This document shows, piece after piece, positions 1-13,900 of a DNA stretch of 64,000 nucleotides. Source of the stretch: Coccinella septempunctata (lineage: Eukaryota; Arthropoda; Insecta; Coleoptera; Coccinellidae). Both the position numbers and the translations under genes were made by a program. The notes below the pieces were generated by a model. The model was not told the origin of the DNA. It saw only the letters and a program-made list of their open reading frames with translations, and ran no database searches. The stretch's first letter is position 1. Each line of letters starts with the position of its first letter. The stretch is from NCBI RefSeq assembly GCF_907165205.1, contig NC_058196.1, positions 25,524,501-25,588,500 of the forward strand, in the 5' to 3' direction.

Positions 1-2410
1 TTATTGAGCTACTCGAGAATCGAGAGCCGGTTATTGACGTTTATTCTAAGTAACATTTATACACCAATCCGATAATCTCATATAAGGTTTCATTTCAATC
101 CTTCTCAACGAAAGTAATTGGTTTGATTTTCATATAGGCAGGGTAAAAATATTTAAAAGCAATGTATTCGGCAATCATCTATCGCCACCACTTTCAAAAA
201 GTAATATATCAAAAATTATTTTTATGATAATCATCGCAGTTTTTTCTTTCAGTAACATTTTTTTTTCGTTTGGAGATAAAAACGCTTTTCTCATTCAATC
301 TATAGAATACTTAAGCAAAATAATGAGAAAAATAATTATATTTATGCCAGCAAATATTCAAACAATGTGAAGAATAATTCAAAGAAAGAAAACAACAGTA
401 TAATAAGAATTAATACAAAAAAAAGTAATTACATAAATAAAGCGGAGAAACGCTTTTCATCACTGTTAAAGCAAACAACTGAATGCTTCATTTAAAGGAT
501 TTAGACAGCCCGTTTCTCAAATTGATAAAATGATAAAAATATCTACAAAAGCTGAAAAATACTTTGATTTTACAAGAAAAGATGTGAATGCTCATGGCAA
601 AATTATTTCTATGCTCAGTTTGCATCCTACAATTTAACAAATGCAACCCGATATTGCCGAATAAGTGATTTATTTAAAATGTATCGAGTAAAGCGATAAC
701 TTAATTTATTATTTTATGGAATACAACTTCGGTACTTCGGAATGAATGCTTTATCATCAGAGACCTGTAGTTCGCCTCAATCATGTTAGCCATTGAAATA
801 TTTGCGTTATCTTTATGTTGATAATTTTTAGGTCATTATCATCAATTGAAATGAATTCACCCATTACTGCCTATTACAATGGAAGTACGTATTATTCTTC
901 AGAACATAATTGGAAAACTTTCAAAAATGGGTCATTCTAAGCTTCATATGAGTTTGAATAAATACTGAACTAGGAGACTCGGCAGGGATATGGAGTGCCT
1001 TTTCATGTTTTCTGCGACCATTCCGTTGTATTGTTTCATTCATTCGTAATGAGATTAAAAAAATAAAATGGGGTATGACGTTCTTTCGAGAAAATGGCTT
1101 TTCCACGGATTAGCATATTCATTCCTCTTTGCGGTTAACAGTTGTTGACAATACATATCCTCAAAGCATTCTGAATAATGAATAAATTCGTATAGTATAG
1201 CGTTAACGACAGAATCGGCTACTGTAAATCATCTGTATATCTTTTTTATAGATACCATAAACACAAAATTGCCACAGAGAATCAACAATGGCTGCTATTT
1301 CACTTGTGATTTTGTGCAAAAACGGATCAATTTTGTTATCGTAGATTACTTCTCTAAGCTTTAACTATATTGAAGAGAATAACAGCTAGTTTTTTCTAGA
1401 TCAGAATGTATTTTCATTTGTTCATTTCTAAACAGCGACTATAACGCTAAGTTAGAATGAAAACTTCCATTCACCAACAACATGTTTACAATTTGTAATC
1501 CATTGTGTAGTATCTGGTTAAAACAAGAATGTAGTCATCGTAAATTCTCTACCAGATAAGAATATTTTTCGGACGAATAAACAACAATTGCAGATAATAC
1601 TCCACAGGGGTATATTTCACAATAATTGCTAAAGAGTGAGAGAGAGGTTTGAAGAATTTAAAGCTCCAAGGCTTGGCAGACATTTCTGCAATTTTCGAAC
1701 ATGTTTATTTCTAAGTATGCGTCATCAGGAAACGCGTATGAAATTCTTTCGAAATGTGAAGAAAAAGCTGCCTGAAATTGAAGAACATTTCAGTGAAGGG
1801 TGTTAAGAGATGGCATAGTTATTTGAACAAGCTCAGAATTATACTCCATTCACATTCATAAAAGCAGTCGGTTTAACTTGAAAGTTTAAAACATTCCACG
1901 ATGTAGGTAGGTATAATAAGAAAATGTGTGCTTGTCAAACCATTTTTGGGTTTTGAATCAGCGCTATGCTGTCCGTTCTGCCTAAAGATCTCACGGCACT
2001 TTCACAATCGATCTTAAAGTACCTTTAATTTCAAAGCTTTCTTCAACCCTATAGAAAATTAAACTAAAGGAGGCTTTAGGCTTGAAGGAACTTTAAAAAT
2101 TTGAGCAAGAAAGTGGACGTTAGCAATTTCGTATTTTTCACAATGTGAATTTACTTCGATAAATGAATGAATTCGAAAATATGTGCTTACCTTAACCTGT
2201 TCTAGTTACAACAAGATCATTCCATGTCCAACCGACTGTTTCTATAAAAGTGAATGGACTACGGAATTCAGTTTCAATTTTTTAAACCCTTTTTTTCAAA
2301 ACTTCGTTATCGTATACTCACACAAAACTATTTAACGTTTCCAATTCTACAGGACTTGACCATGAAATGAGACACTATAACTCTCTATTTGAATACACCG
2401 CATAATAAAC
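1..2410. other. AT-rich intergenic stretch, no gene seen
   Basis: I see no convincing coding exon, RNA gene or promoter on either strand. Open frames are short and end in AT-rich low-complexity sequence. A non-coding 5' exon of GDAP2 could lie here, because its first coding exon begins right after a splice acceptor, but I cannot point to one. Confidence 0.5.
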
Positions 2411-2413
2411 TTA

Positions 2414-3214
2414 GGCCCGGTACTTTCACCTTCGATTAAATTTCATTCAATGTCAATAAGTATCTGTCAAATAATTTCCTATCTGAAGGATACCTTATTT
2501 CGGTGCTTTCAGATGAAATTATTTGACGAATAACAATTCTATGAAAACACAGTATCCTACTTTTTACTGATTAATGTAAAATAAGACACCGCATTGTAGA
2601 AATTGTCATAATTCCAACTAGAAAGCAAATATTTCGTCAAAACACAAAGAATAACCATATATCAAGAATCTAAAAAATTAAACCAATAATGACGTACCAA
2701 CATTCGATCTATGACAAATTAACTCTTTTAGGCCCGGTACTTTCACGTACGAATAACTAAATTTATTCCATAGATAAGTCTTATTCTTAGGATAAGTAAA
2801 AATGAAGTATTTTCACTTTCAGATAGTTATTCATCGAATATATCTGTTAATAAGATTTTATTTGTCATAGATCAAATGTCGGTACGTCATAATACTCATA
2901 ATTGGTTGAATTTTTTAGATTCTGTATGTATGGTTATTCTTTGTGTGATTTTCACAAAATATTTGCTTTCTAGTTGGAATTATGACATTTTCTACAATGC
3001 GGTGTCTTATTTTACATTAATCAGTGAAAAGTAGTATACCGTGCTTTCATAGAATTGTTATTCGTCAAATAATTTCTTCTGAAAGCACCGAAATAGGATT
3101 TCGATTTATTCGATGAATAAATCTGAAACTGAAAAGACTGCATTTTTACTTATCCTAAGAATAAGACTTATCAATCGAATAAATTTTGTTATTCGCACGT
3201 GAAAGTACCGGGCC
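2414..3214. mobile_element. Foldback / MITE-like element with TTA target duplication
   Basis: The two ends are inverted copies of GGCCCGGTACTTTCAC, each flanked outside by TTA (2411-2413 and 3215-3217). The arms pair over about 300 bp: 2527-2633 is the reverse complement of about 2964-3070, and the segment near 2693-2722 pairs with 2862-2890. A third copy of the terminal motif, again preceded by TTA, starts at 2731, so a shorter element of about 484 bp (2731-3214) appears nested in or overlapping the longer one. No transposase is encoded. A 3-bp TTA duplication and GC-rich ends fit PIF/Harbinger-type non-autonomous elements; that family assignment is inference. Confidence 0.8.
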
Positions 3215-3250
3215 TTAGAGAATTAATTACAAATTGACAGGTCTTTGCGT

Positions 3251-3285
3251 TAGCCATAGACATAGAGACTATATGTCTATGGCGT
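3251..3285. repeat. Short near-perfect hairpin
   Basis: CCATAGACATA is followed after a short loop by TATGTCTATGG, giving an 11-bp stem just outside the foldback element. It may be a remnant of another small inverted-repeat element. No function is evident. Confidence 0.6.
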
Positions 3286-3299
3286 CAGCATTCCAGGTA

Positions 3300-4235
3300 G
3301 TTTGCATAGAATTCATTCCACTAGATCTGATATGCTTTTCACTGATTGTCCTGAAAGATATAGACGTGTTAGCTCAATGATTCCTTGATGAAACCTCATC
3401 AAATCAGTCATTCCTTTCGAAATAAATTTCAGATGAGTTGTTTCAGTATCAATATTTATCCAGTATCATTCGTTATTATTCATTCAGACAACAGAGTTGT
3501 TTCCTAACGAAAACAAACATCGGGATGAAAATAGATATGCGAGATTAATATCTTTGTTTTCCAACATCGACCGTGGACTCCAATCGATGAAGAACGTTCG
3601 GCGATCTCCTTCAATTCGTGGAGACGTGAATGGCCCCAGGTTGCCGTAATAAAGCTGGAAAGAGTCGGCGAAGTGAGAAAATGGGTGGAAAATCCTCGAT
3701 GCAGAGTGAAACCGGAATACTCTGAATCTACATCGAACTATCTCCAAGGTTGGGGATGCTTTGCTATTGGATTCAACCTGGAGTTTTTTTGGAGGATAAT
3801 CAAATACTTCGCTTTATCGATATCGATAAAATAAAAAGTTGTTGACTGAAGACTGAAATGGAAATTTGGGAGGGTTTCAAAACCGATAAGTATTATGATA
3901 AAATTTGGAAAGCAGAGTGCAATAAATCTGTGAAAAAAATAAGGCTTCCACTTCGAATAAATATTGACAAAACAAGAGTAATGTGATGAAAAGTGAAGAA
4001 TTTTAGCTGATAACATGACAAAACTACAACTGAAACAATACAGGGTGCATTTAAAGGTGAAGCTTTTTTCAACACCAATTATCACCTATACAAAACTTCC
4101 AAAACGACAATACTTACTGAAATATATGTCCTTATACGACCCTAGATCATTTGTTGATCCTTCCCATGTTTGTTGAATACAAAGTAAAAAGGTTATATGG
4201 CCTTATTGAAGAAAAATCATGCATACAATGTCCTG
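3300..4235. other. Intergenic, no gene; part of a dispersed repeat
   Basis: No supported gene. From about 4040 to 4160 the sequence resembles 9145-9305: both contain an ACAGGGTG start, an AGCTTTTTT run, ATCACCTATACAA and TACGACCCTAGATCATTT in the same order. This marks two diverged copies of one interspersed repeat. Confidence 0.6.
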
Positions 4236-4239
4236 TTTG

Positions 4240-5480
4240 CTGTTCTTTTCTCTCGATCCAATCGAGGTACGGTTGACCTAATTTTTACACTGCGACAGCT
4301 CTAAGAGAAGGCCCGTGAATTACAATCAAGGATCTATACAGCCTAAATGGATTTAAGTAAGGCCTTCGACTCGGTGAATCGGAGAGCGCTATGGAAAATC
4401 ATGGGACGCCTTAGAATACCCGATAGCAGTGTGTGAATACAGCATAATGGCTCTACAACCGACCATTTCCTAACCAATTCTGGAATAAAACAAGACTGCA
4501 TGTTAACGCCTTTACTGTTCAATATTTTTGCCATAGCTGTCCCAATAATTGCTGACGTGAGTATGCCTGCAAGAGGTGTTGGAATAAGATTAAGATTTGA
4601 TGGACGCCTGTTTGACCTGAAACGCCTCAGAGCAACAACCCGTACAATTTATCACGGAACTTCAATATGCGGATGACTGCGCACTAATCGCTAGCAGCTC
4701 AGAGGATCTACAGATAATGTTGGACATCTATAAACATATATACGAAGCTTTAGGGCTTAGACTCAATATTGACAAAACCAAAATCCTGGTAAGTCCATCA
4801 GAACACTTTCAAACAGATGTCAGCCTGGAGGGTGAAACTCTAGAACAGTTCGAGAAGTTCATATACTTGGGAAGCTTCATAAATGGACACGGAAATGAAC
4901 AACTGTATCAATTCAGCATCACAGGTATTCTGGAAGGACAGTCGCAACAACGTCATCTAAGACAAATAATGCACATCACATGGTTCCACAAAGTTTCAAA
5001 TGCAGAAGTCTTGCAGCTCGCGAGTTGTATAACAATTGAGACTCAAGTAACGAGGGCTCGACGCAGATGGAGCGGCCACGTTCTGAGAATGCAAGACACA
5101 AGACTACCCAAAATAGCTCTGTACGGCGAATTCACAGAGGGAGCTCGGAAACCAGAAGGCCAGTATAAGCGGTTTAAGGATATACTGCATCAATCCCTAA
5201 AATCAGTTAATGCCAATCATAACTGGGAACAACTAACGTTAGACAGATCACAGTGGAGGTTTTTGGCCCACAGCTATAATGGAGACTCGAAAAGAATACA
5301 GCGGCGGCCAGATCTGGTCGGTGACTATCCATGCCCGGAGTGTGGAAGGATCTGTAGGTCACGGTTGGTCTCTTCAGTCACAGGAAGGCACACAGTCGCA
5401 AGTAGCCCTAAGAAATTATAAGTTTGATGGCACCGATAGTCTTTTTGTAGATTTTCTCAGTAATAAGATTCAGCAATGAA
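4240..5480 (+). pseudogene. Degenerate non-LTR retrotransposon (LINE) reverse transcriptase
   Basis: This is the 3' part of a LINE polyprotein gene, broken by stops and frameshifts. In order it shows MDLSKAFDSVNRRALW (a reverse transcriptase motif), a catalytic block reading QYADDCALIASSSEDLQ near 4660-4720, GLRLNIDKTKIL, an RRRWSGHVLRM linker, and a C-terminal cysteine motif YPCPECGRICRSR near 5325-5360. The longest intact piece is 4717-5421 (234 codons). The upstream endonuclease region is missing and the segment near 4340-4640 changes frame, so this copy is inactive. I do not assign a clade; a Jockey/CR1-like lineage is plausible. Confidence 0.85.
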
Positions 5481-7913
5481 TGAATAAATGAATCTTTCCT
5501 CTCTCTTACTTGAGTGGGTAATAAGTGCGAAAGTTGATGGTTGTCAGGCTTTTCATGGTGCACTATCTGTTTCTGTGGCCGGATTCAAGGTATAGATTTG
5601 AAAAATCGAAGGAGCATAAGTAAATAAAATTAAAAAAAAAATTGTATCCTAAACAGCTGAATATGTTATGGTACCCATTTCAAAACTTATGTAGGAAGAA
5701 CCCATCATCGCAAGGAGCTTTTTGAAGGTTGTAGCACCCTTGCTAAGCCGTTTTCGATATGAGTTTATTAGAGAAAGGTACCTTTTCTTATGTTATATCA
5801 TCCCTGAAAAACATGAAATGGTATCGCCTTCAAGATCTTCAAATCTTGTTGATGCTGTTAATGCAACAGTCTTTACTCTTTAGAAGAATGAAACTAATAT
5901 TGAGGACTCCATTCCTCCCCGAAATGTCAAATGGTATTTCATTCGAGACATACTCAGTTTTCGAAACCCAGCCACCCTCATCTCCCTCATCATCCAGCTG
6001 AACCCTGCGCCTATCTCCCAATCTCTGCTCCGTTTAAAACCGAATTACATCGTGACGTCACGACAACATCGATGACGTGAATGCGGGTGAACGGCGTTCA
6101 AGTGGGACAAGCCTTCGATCTCACGAAGAGATTCGCCTCATTTCGAATTGATGGGAATCCAAAAATATCCCACCATTATTGTAAAATTTTCAGGGGATTA
6201 TTTGACTTTAATGTACTTCTTAGATTGGGGATTAGTCTTTCCAATTCCGTTCGAGATTGCTTCGGAGTGTCTAGATAGGGTTTTGATGGACTGGTATTGA
6301 ACTCGTTGATCTTTTGGGTCCGTAAGACGTGGAAAATTACCCCATTTGAAGCAGGATAGAATGTAGGAACTCACTCAATGAATGCGTTTTGTTATTGTCC
6401 TTGCTGAATGTATTTTGACAGAATGATTTCTGGTGATTCAAAAGTGAAGTATTTAAACACCACATTTATAAATTGGATAAACGACAATACCATAGAATTG
6501 TCGTTTTAACAATACGTGCTAGTCATGCAAAAGCGTAGGCAATCCCAGAGAAGTAAAACATCTAAACACAAAAGTAGACCTGTTTCGGGATCATTGTCTC
6601 TCATTATTACAGTGCAGTGTTAAATACGAGTACACTGCATTGTACTTATGAGGGACAATTACCCCCAAAACCATCTACAGAGGTGTTTAGATGTTTACAA
6701 CATCTCTGGGATCATTGTTGGAAACGGCATGTCGTTTATTTCCAAGATGCCCCGCTGGTATCTGGTGTTTGGCAGTTGGCACATCCAACGTATCACCACA
6801 TTTATATTTGCGACACCTCCTAGGTGGTGACGATAGAAATATTTTTATGTAACAAGTATATAAAAATGAAGTATTGAGTACTATCCTTCTTTGAAAAAAG
6901 GATATTCAATTCTCATCAGATTATCAGAAATTAAATCCCGTATAAGCGTAATTGAGTTGCCAGAGCATTACGTGAACTGAGGAACCTGAGCATGATATCC
7001 AGGAGCCAATTTGCTTTAAGCGATTAACTTTTTTGCAATCACGAAAGGTTACATCAGATACCCAGCGAATTTCGCATATTTTCCTTAATCACCTCTATTA
7101 GACTCATCGATTTCTTGATGAGTTGTAATGCAGGCATTTCCGTTGTCATAACGGATCAGCAGCCTATTGATTTTGCTGCGATAGTATTCTTCCTTAAAGT
7201 CATGTTGAATCGAAATTTGGAATTTCGGTGGAATTTTAATAATTTGCTTCCTGATTAATGAAGTGCAAAAATTGAGTTTCCTCACGACTATCCACTCCAT
7301 TTTTTGAGCAGTATATATGAGTGTCCAAACATCATAGACAAACGTCTGCTCGTTTTCATTCCTGTTATCAGTCATCAACACGCACAGTCATTCAACCAAA
7401 CGACCTCGACCTATGTTCGATTAAGAGGTTCAATTTTTTCTCATCTAGACCCTACCAATGAAGATTTTTCAGGAGCACGCCAAATTATATCTAATTTTTA
7501 TATTTTTGGTGTTGTAAGTTATCATTATCAATAAGAGATAAAATGAAGTCAAAATTTTCCGAAACTATTTCAGATAGAGCACAATGCACCTCAATATATC
7601 ATACATATAATTATAATGAAGAAGAAAGTTTTCTCTTTGGATAAACTATGAATAAAGAATTGGCTTATTTAGTCATTATTTATGACAAAAAAAAGTGAAG
7701 AATAAAAAAATTTGAGGGAAAAATTCCGAATATTATTGAAATTAATTTCAAACTCTCAGAAAATATGAATAATAATGAATCCATAATGGAATATGAGACT
7801 CTTGTTAGATTTAACAAATAAGGTATAATAAATTATCGAGCATTGAAAATGGTGATGGAATAAGAAAGCGCACGTATAATATACAATTATTTTAGTAGTA
7901 TATTTTTCTTCAG
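5481..7913. other. Intergenic, no supported gene
   Basis: Short ORFs near 5759, 6617 and 7304 show no recognisable domain. A run near 6047-6080 has overlapping TGACGTCA/ATGACGTGA motifs resembling CREB/ATF sites. Around 6590-6655 the motif CAGTGCAGTG and its near complement CACTGCATTG form a loose inverted repeat. The last bases (7911-7913) are a CAG acceptor preceding the first GDAP2 coding exon, so at least one upstream non-coding exon is expected. Confidence 0.4.
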
Positions 7914-7934
7914 GAGAAATTGATGAGGATTATA

Positions 7935-10900
7935 ATGAATCAGGAGCCCCTTGGGGTGGCTTCGGATATAGTACTTCCACATCAGCTCACTAGATGGAGC
8001 AGCACTCAACCAACACACTTCCCAACCGACTATTCTTCCTCAGGTGAACAACCAGCTCATAACAGGCCCCCTTTCGTATTTGACCCCCAAATCAATCAAA
8101 AAATAATTTTATGGTAAGTGGCAATTTCCATTAATCGAATTTTCATCACCGAAATAAGAATTTAATTGATCTTAAGAATTATAGATTTTAATAAGTTTTT
8201 AAATATCCAATTTTACATCACAATTATTAATGAACCTCATTTTCAGATGCTTACAAAAAATTCGATCAGTCTTATTCTTACAAATTTTTTGGATATTCTG
8301 TTTCCTACTATACTTATATCAGTTTCATCTAAACTGTTGAGAATATTCAATTTTACGCTGATTTTTTCTTTAGGAATGGCGACATTTCTGCTCTGCAAGT
8401 GGATGCAATAGTCAATTCTACAAATGAGTCCATGACAGAGAGTAATCCTATCAGCGACAGAATATTTCAAAGAGCTGGATCTGAACTGAAAGAAGAGATC
8501 AATTTAGACATACGTGGTAAGCCCCCTTATTCTAACTCATTTCATATTATCTTCACAATGTCGCAAAATTCATACTATCAGAATGAAAATGAACAAAATA
8601 GTAGATACATGTACATATTTCAAAAAACTTTCTTCAAACAAGGCATAAAACAATATTTTGAGTTACGGTCAAGGTGTTTTTCCTGAGAATACTTTTATCG
8701 AGAACTGCTGATCCGTTTATTATTTTATATTAGATGCCTACAGTGCCTACGTATGTTCTAAAACAAATTGATTTGTTGTTTCAGAATGTAAGACTGGGGA
8801 AGCCATTGTAACCCAAGGACATGCACTGCCAGCTAGGTACATAATCCATACGGTGGGACCCAAGTACAACATTAAATATCAATCAGCATCGGAAAATACG
8901 TTACATTACTGTTACAGGTAGGTTAACCTAGATAGTTAGCCGGTTATGGGGGGTGTCCAGATTAACTGACATCGATATATGTCATTAGCTCAAAGTTCGC
9001 ATGTAATGGGAACAATTTGTTCACGGAAAAAGTTAACCTGTATAGGGTAGGCATTTCCGCTTATATAGCATATCGTTAAGAGGAAAAGAAAATAATTCTT
9101 CCTCTAAACAGTCTAGGAAGTGCCTGAATGATATTACATAAACAGGGTGTTTTTAAAGCTAAGGCTTTTTTTAAACATATCTAGAACTGGTCAAAATAAA
9201 GCGTTTCACCAAAAATCACCTATACAACACTCTCAATAACAAAGTTGAAAAAAACATTGATAATGATTACTAAAATATAGCCTAATACGACCCTAGATCA
9301 TTTTTAATCTGAATTATCGCAAAGCAATGGGAAAAAACTTGGTTTCTCACACTGTAAACATTAGGAAAATCATTCTCATCATATTCTGTGAAAAATCTGT
9401 CATTTCGACAAGTTCAAAATCTTATACTTCCAACATCCAAATCTGGTAATTCCATGGAACTGAGTTCATACTTCATGGCCGAATTATGGAATTGATTTCA
9501 ACTCTATCCGGATATGAATAGGAAGAAATCTAAAAGCAAACCTGCGATTGAAAAAAAAGAAGTTCGTCCAACATCAAAAAATGGCAGAGGAAACACTCCA
9601 GAACATCCGAAAGATCTTGAAAAAAAACCTAAAGTTATCACGAAATCTAAGGGTATAATGACTGCTTCCAATAAGTCATCTTCGAGATGTAGAAGCGTTC
9701 ATGAAAAACTTCCACCTTTCAAGAAAATCAATTCAGAAAATACTACAATGAATTCAATCAAGAGCTGTCCTGGGAATGTGAAGAAACAAAAACCTAAAAA
9801 ACTTGTTGAAAGCACCAAAACTGGGAGGAAAAAAACCAAAAGTTGCTGCCTTGAAAAACCGAGATTTGTTGTTGAAGGTACTCCTTTCTACGATCCTGTC
9901 AAGGTACAAAGAAGACCCATTTCTTTCAGCAAAGCCATAAAGAGGTCCCCAATACTCCAAACACAGATAAACATGCCCCCTGGATATTACAGACAACTAG
10001 CCAGCAAAATTGAGTCTTCAGAAAACAAAAAGGCAAGAAGTACCAAAAACCTCAATGCTGTTTGTTTCACTCTTGAATAAATATAACTGAAATTTAAATT
10101 TCTGAATGATTTCAAATACTTTCACTCCCAAACAATCAATATATTGAAATATAATAAGTATAATGTGTTAAGGTAAAATGAACACGGATATATCGAAAGT
10201 GCAGTTTTGATTACCGTTATCCATTTCTCTGACCACTTCACAAAACTGCAGTCGGCGATCAGGATCATCCTCATTCAGTTCCTGAACCTATCGTATCTTA
10301 TGAGGATGGAATTTATGTTGTTTAAGGATCCCCATGATTGTTGTGCGTGAAACACCTGATACATCGGACAATTTCCTAGTACTTCAGGTCGGATCCTTGA
10401 CTACATGACCTAAGATAGCCACGTCCCTCGCTTCGTCTCTTGCATACAAACTCATTTTGTTTCCGACTGAACTAGTAGCGTCAAATTAGGCAACCAGATG
10501 CACAAAGTAAGCAACAGATACATTTTCTCCAGGATATCGTTCGTGTTGAATAAAGTATTTTTCACGGGTTATCCAAATATACTGTCGGAAAAACTATCAT
10601 GAAAATTTCTTATCATGAAAACCGTTTGGAAAAAAGCAACGGTAAGCATAGGGTCAATTTCTGATTTTTTCGTATATATTTCAATTCAAATGATACTTTT
10701 TGTGATCTATGATTCGACATATCTGTCATAATTCGAAAATTCGCAGTGAAATAACTTATAAACAAAATGAAATAGGTCCCGTTCATGAAGCTGAGTTGAC
10801 TTCCATCAAATAATGACCCAATTATATGGTTGGCCATTCAGATTCTTCACTAAAGGTAGAAAGTACCAAGAGCAACCCTTTAAAACCAAAACGGAAACTG

Positions 10901-13900
10901 GCATGAATAAGAAATCAACATTCAGAATGAAAAAAGTTGGAGCACGATCTGCTAGTAAAATGTTGAAGTCAATAGACATAAATATCGGAGTAGTGAGAAG
11001 TAAAAACCAAATGTCCAAAAAAATCAAAGAAATTGCAGTGTCTTCAGACATGTTCACGCCTATTGTGAATTCCTTCAATCCCGTTTCAAAGCAGATAGTT
11101 TCGAGATACGTAAAACCCAAAGTGATCGATCTGGCGAGATATCCCAGCAACAATCCAAGGTTCGATAGCCATAAAAAATTCAGTCAACTTCCCAAGAGAG
11201 AAATAACACGCTGCGTGTCTGTCGACAGCGCACCACATTTGAAAACGACGAAGAAATTTACTGGAACAAGGTGTCCAAAGAAAGTGACCGCAGTGAAATC
11301 TCGAAGAGATCAGAAAAGACCGTCATCAGCGCCTTCAGCAGATGCTAGTTATATGCAGTTGTCTGAAGACATCGATAAACGAAACCCAAAAGTGATGAGA
11401 AGAGCTCACTCTGATATAAAAACCTTAGAGTCTTCCAAAAAACTTTACGACATTGTCTCAAAATTCCCGAACTCTCAAAGAGGCTTTAGTTCACCAAACA
11501 TCAATAGGAAACCATGTAAAAAACAAACAATCTCGAAAATATGCATCGAAGGATTGCCCGACAATATTTCAATGAAATGCGACTTCATCCATGAAATAAA
11601 CCCACAACTTTTTGGTAGTTTATCTTCATCAAATATGTCTAGTTCTTCGCAATTGAAAAGCAACCCTTCCAACACGCAGAGAAAGGCGGAAAATGCGATA
11701 AAAAACTACTTTACCAAAAGAATCATACGAACGAAAACAACAAAAATGAATAAAACTCCAGGGGACAGTAGACGAGTGAATAATTTCATCTCCAAAATTC
11801 CCGAAGCATCTTTAACGCGTTTGAAAAGGCGACATCGAAAATTCACCACCTCTGACAATACAAAAACTAGCCTGACCTATCAAAAAAACAGAAATCTATA
11901 TTGCGAACCAATTGAAGAGAACCCAGAGGATGAAACGGTAGATGAAAATATTGATAATAATAGTATAGATTCCTGTCGAGATTTGGCCAAGAAGAGGAAT
12001 GAGGAGATAAAGAAGAAATTCCTTGAAATATTGGCGATGGAAAATTCGAAACATCAGAAGGACCATAAGGGCAAGGAGGTGCCCAATGATGATGATGTGA
12101 AAATGAAAGAAAATATGGGAACTAAAGAGTTAGAGAAAGAAGAAGGTACTGGTGAAACCCCAACTACACCAAAACTGGGAGAAGCTGGAGAGCTTGACCC
12201 TGATATGGATCTTCGCGACCTTCTACTGAAATATTGCGATGGAAGTGAAATTGACCAACACGAAAACCGAGTTAAGTTTAGGTTGAGTGACGATGATGTG
12301 AAGAGGCCAGAATTGACTGGAACTGACGAATTGGAAGGTACTAAAGGTAATTCTTGTACTGGCGAAACTGTACCAGAACTCAACGCATCTAGTGAGATTG
12401 AGCAAGATCTAGACCTTCGCGATTTTCTATTAGAGTTTTACCGCAGGAATGAACTCGACTACAGAGATTTCCAAAAATCTCTCAGAAGAAGTTACTTCAC
12501 ATTATCCTTAGACGAATCTCAGAATAATTCATCACTTTATGAAACTTGCAAGACACACCTATCTGGAGACGATCTGCCAAACGGTAGGAAGCCACCACCT
12601 CCATCACCCAACACCGAAGAAGATTCTCTGAAAGATGTTCGCGAAATGAAGAGTACCAATATTGAAGAAAAATCTTCAACTCATGAACCTCCGACAGATG
12701 CTCATTCGATCTGCCTGAAGGTTGAAACTGTCGATTCCAAAATTTCCAAAACTGAAGCAACTGAAGACGGTATAGATGATATCCATAACTCCCCAGTGAC
12801 CTCCACCTTTGCCAGACTCTCTGGTAAGATCTCCACTGAAGAGAGGTCAGACGTCTTCCAAACCAGTCAGTTCTCTTTGGATATAGAAGAAGCTGAAGAA
12901 AAGACGGATGAGAAAGATGTCGAAGAGGGGACGAATTTTATCGAACAAATTCGGGAAACTAACGAACTGAATTTTACAATGGAGGATGGTCATTACGTGT
13001 CGTTTCAACACGACGTCAAGAAAATACCTTCAATCTCTGACACATACATAGATCAGGTCTTTCCTTGTTTCGAAGTTCCAAATATTGAAGACAACGAGGA
13101 TTGCACCGTTGCAAATGTGCCAAGTGGTACAATTAATAAGCCTTTATGTCGCTACTCGAATGCAGGTTCCGATAAAGTTGAACTTACAAGAAGAAACAAC
13201 AGTCTGAATACTACGAAATGTAGGTGGAAAAGTGAACCTACTTTCAGACAACAAAACAACTATTCCAACCGCTGCAGGACTGTGAGTTCTGAGAGGGATG
13301 AATCGTACTCCAAAAATGTTTCTTCGGCTTCTAACAACAGCTGTTCCATCAATTCAAACATGGAATTAATGAGCGAATATTCGACCACCGGTAACTCTGA
13401 TATTCAAAAAGGGGATATTTCCAATTCCTCCCAGAGGGCTTCTGTCGATGCTTTCAATTTCTCATCCGAAATCTCCAGTTTGTCAGGGTCTCCCTCCGAA
13501 CTTCTGGAAGAGAGCAAGATAGCGTTGGAGGGCCTGATGATGCGAATCGGTGGTGGTGGTTACGTCCCTCGACTAGACGAGTCTCTGAACGACATCTTGA
13601 AAGAACTGTCGGATTTGGATCGTGACGACACTTTCAGAAGGATGTTCAATGAAAAGAATGACTTGTTCTTTTCTTCGTCTGAGGTTTGTATCGAATACTC
13701 AACATCTCTTCACAAATATCGACTCTATTTTGACTCCAACTTCAGACAACTCGTGACACTTCGACTGCCAACGTTTTGAGGATAACTTTGGTCAATCGTT
13801 TTCATTCATATTTCATTATTTAGCGTAGCAGAACATATCATTTTATGCGAGAATAGATCAGACCAACGAGTGGATGATTCTGATTATTAAAACCAAGAAT

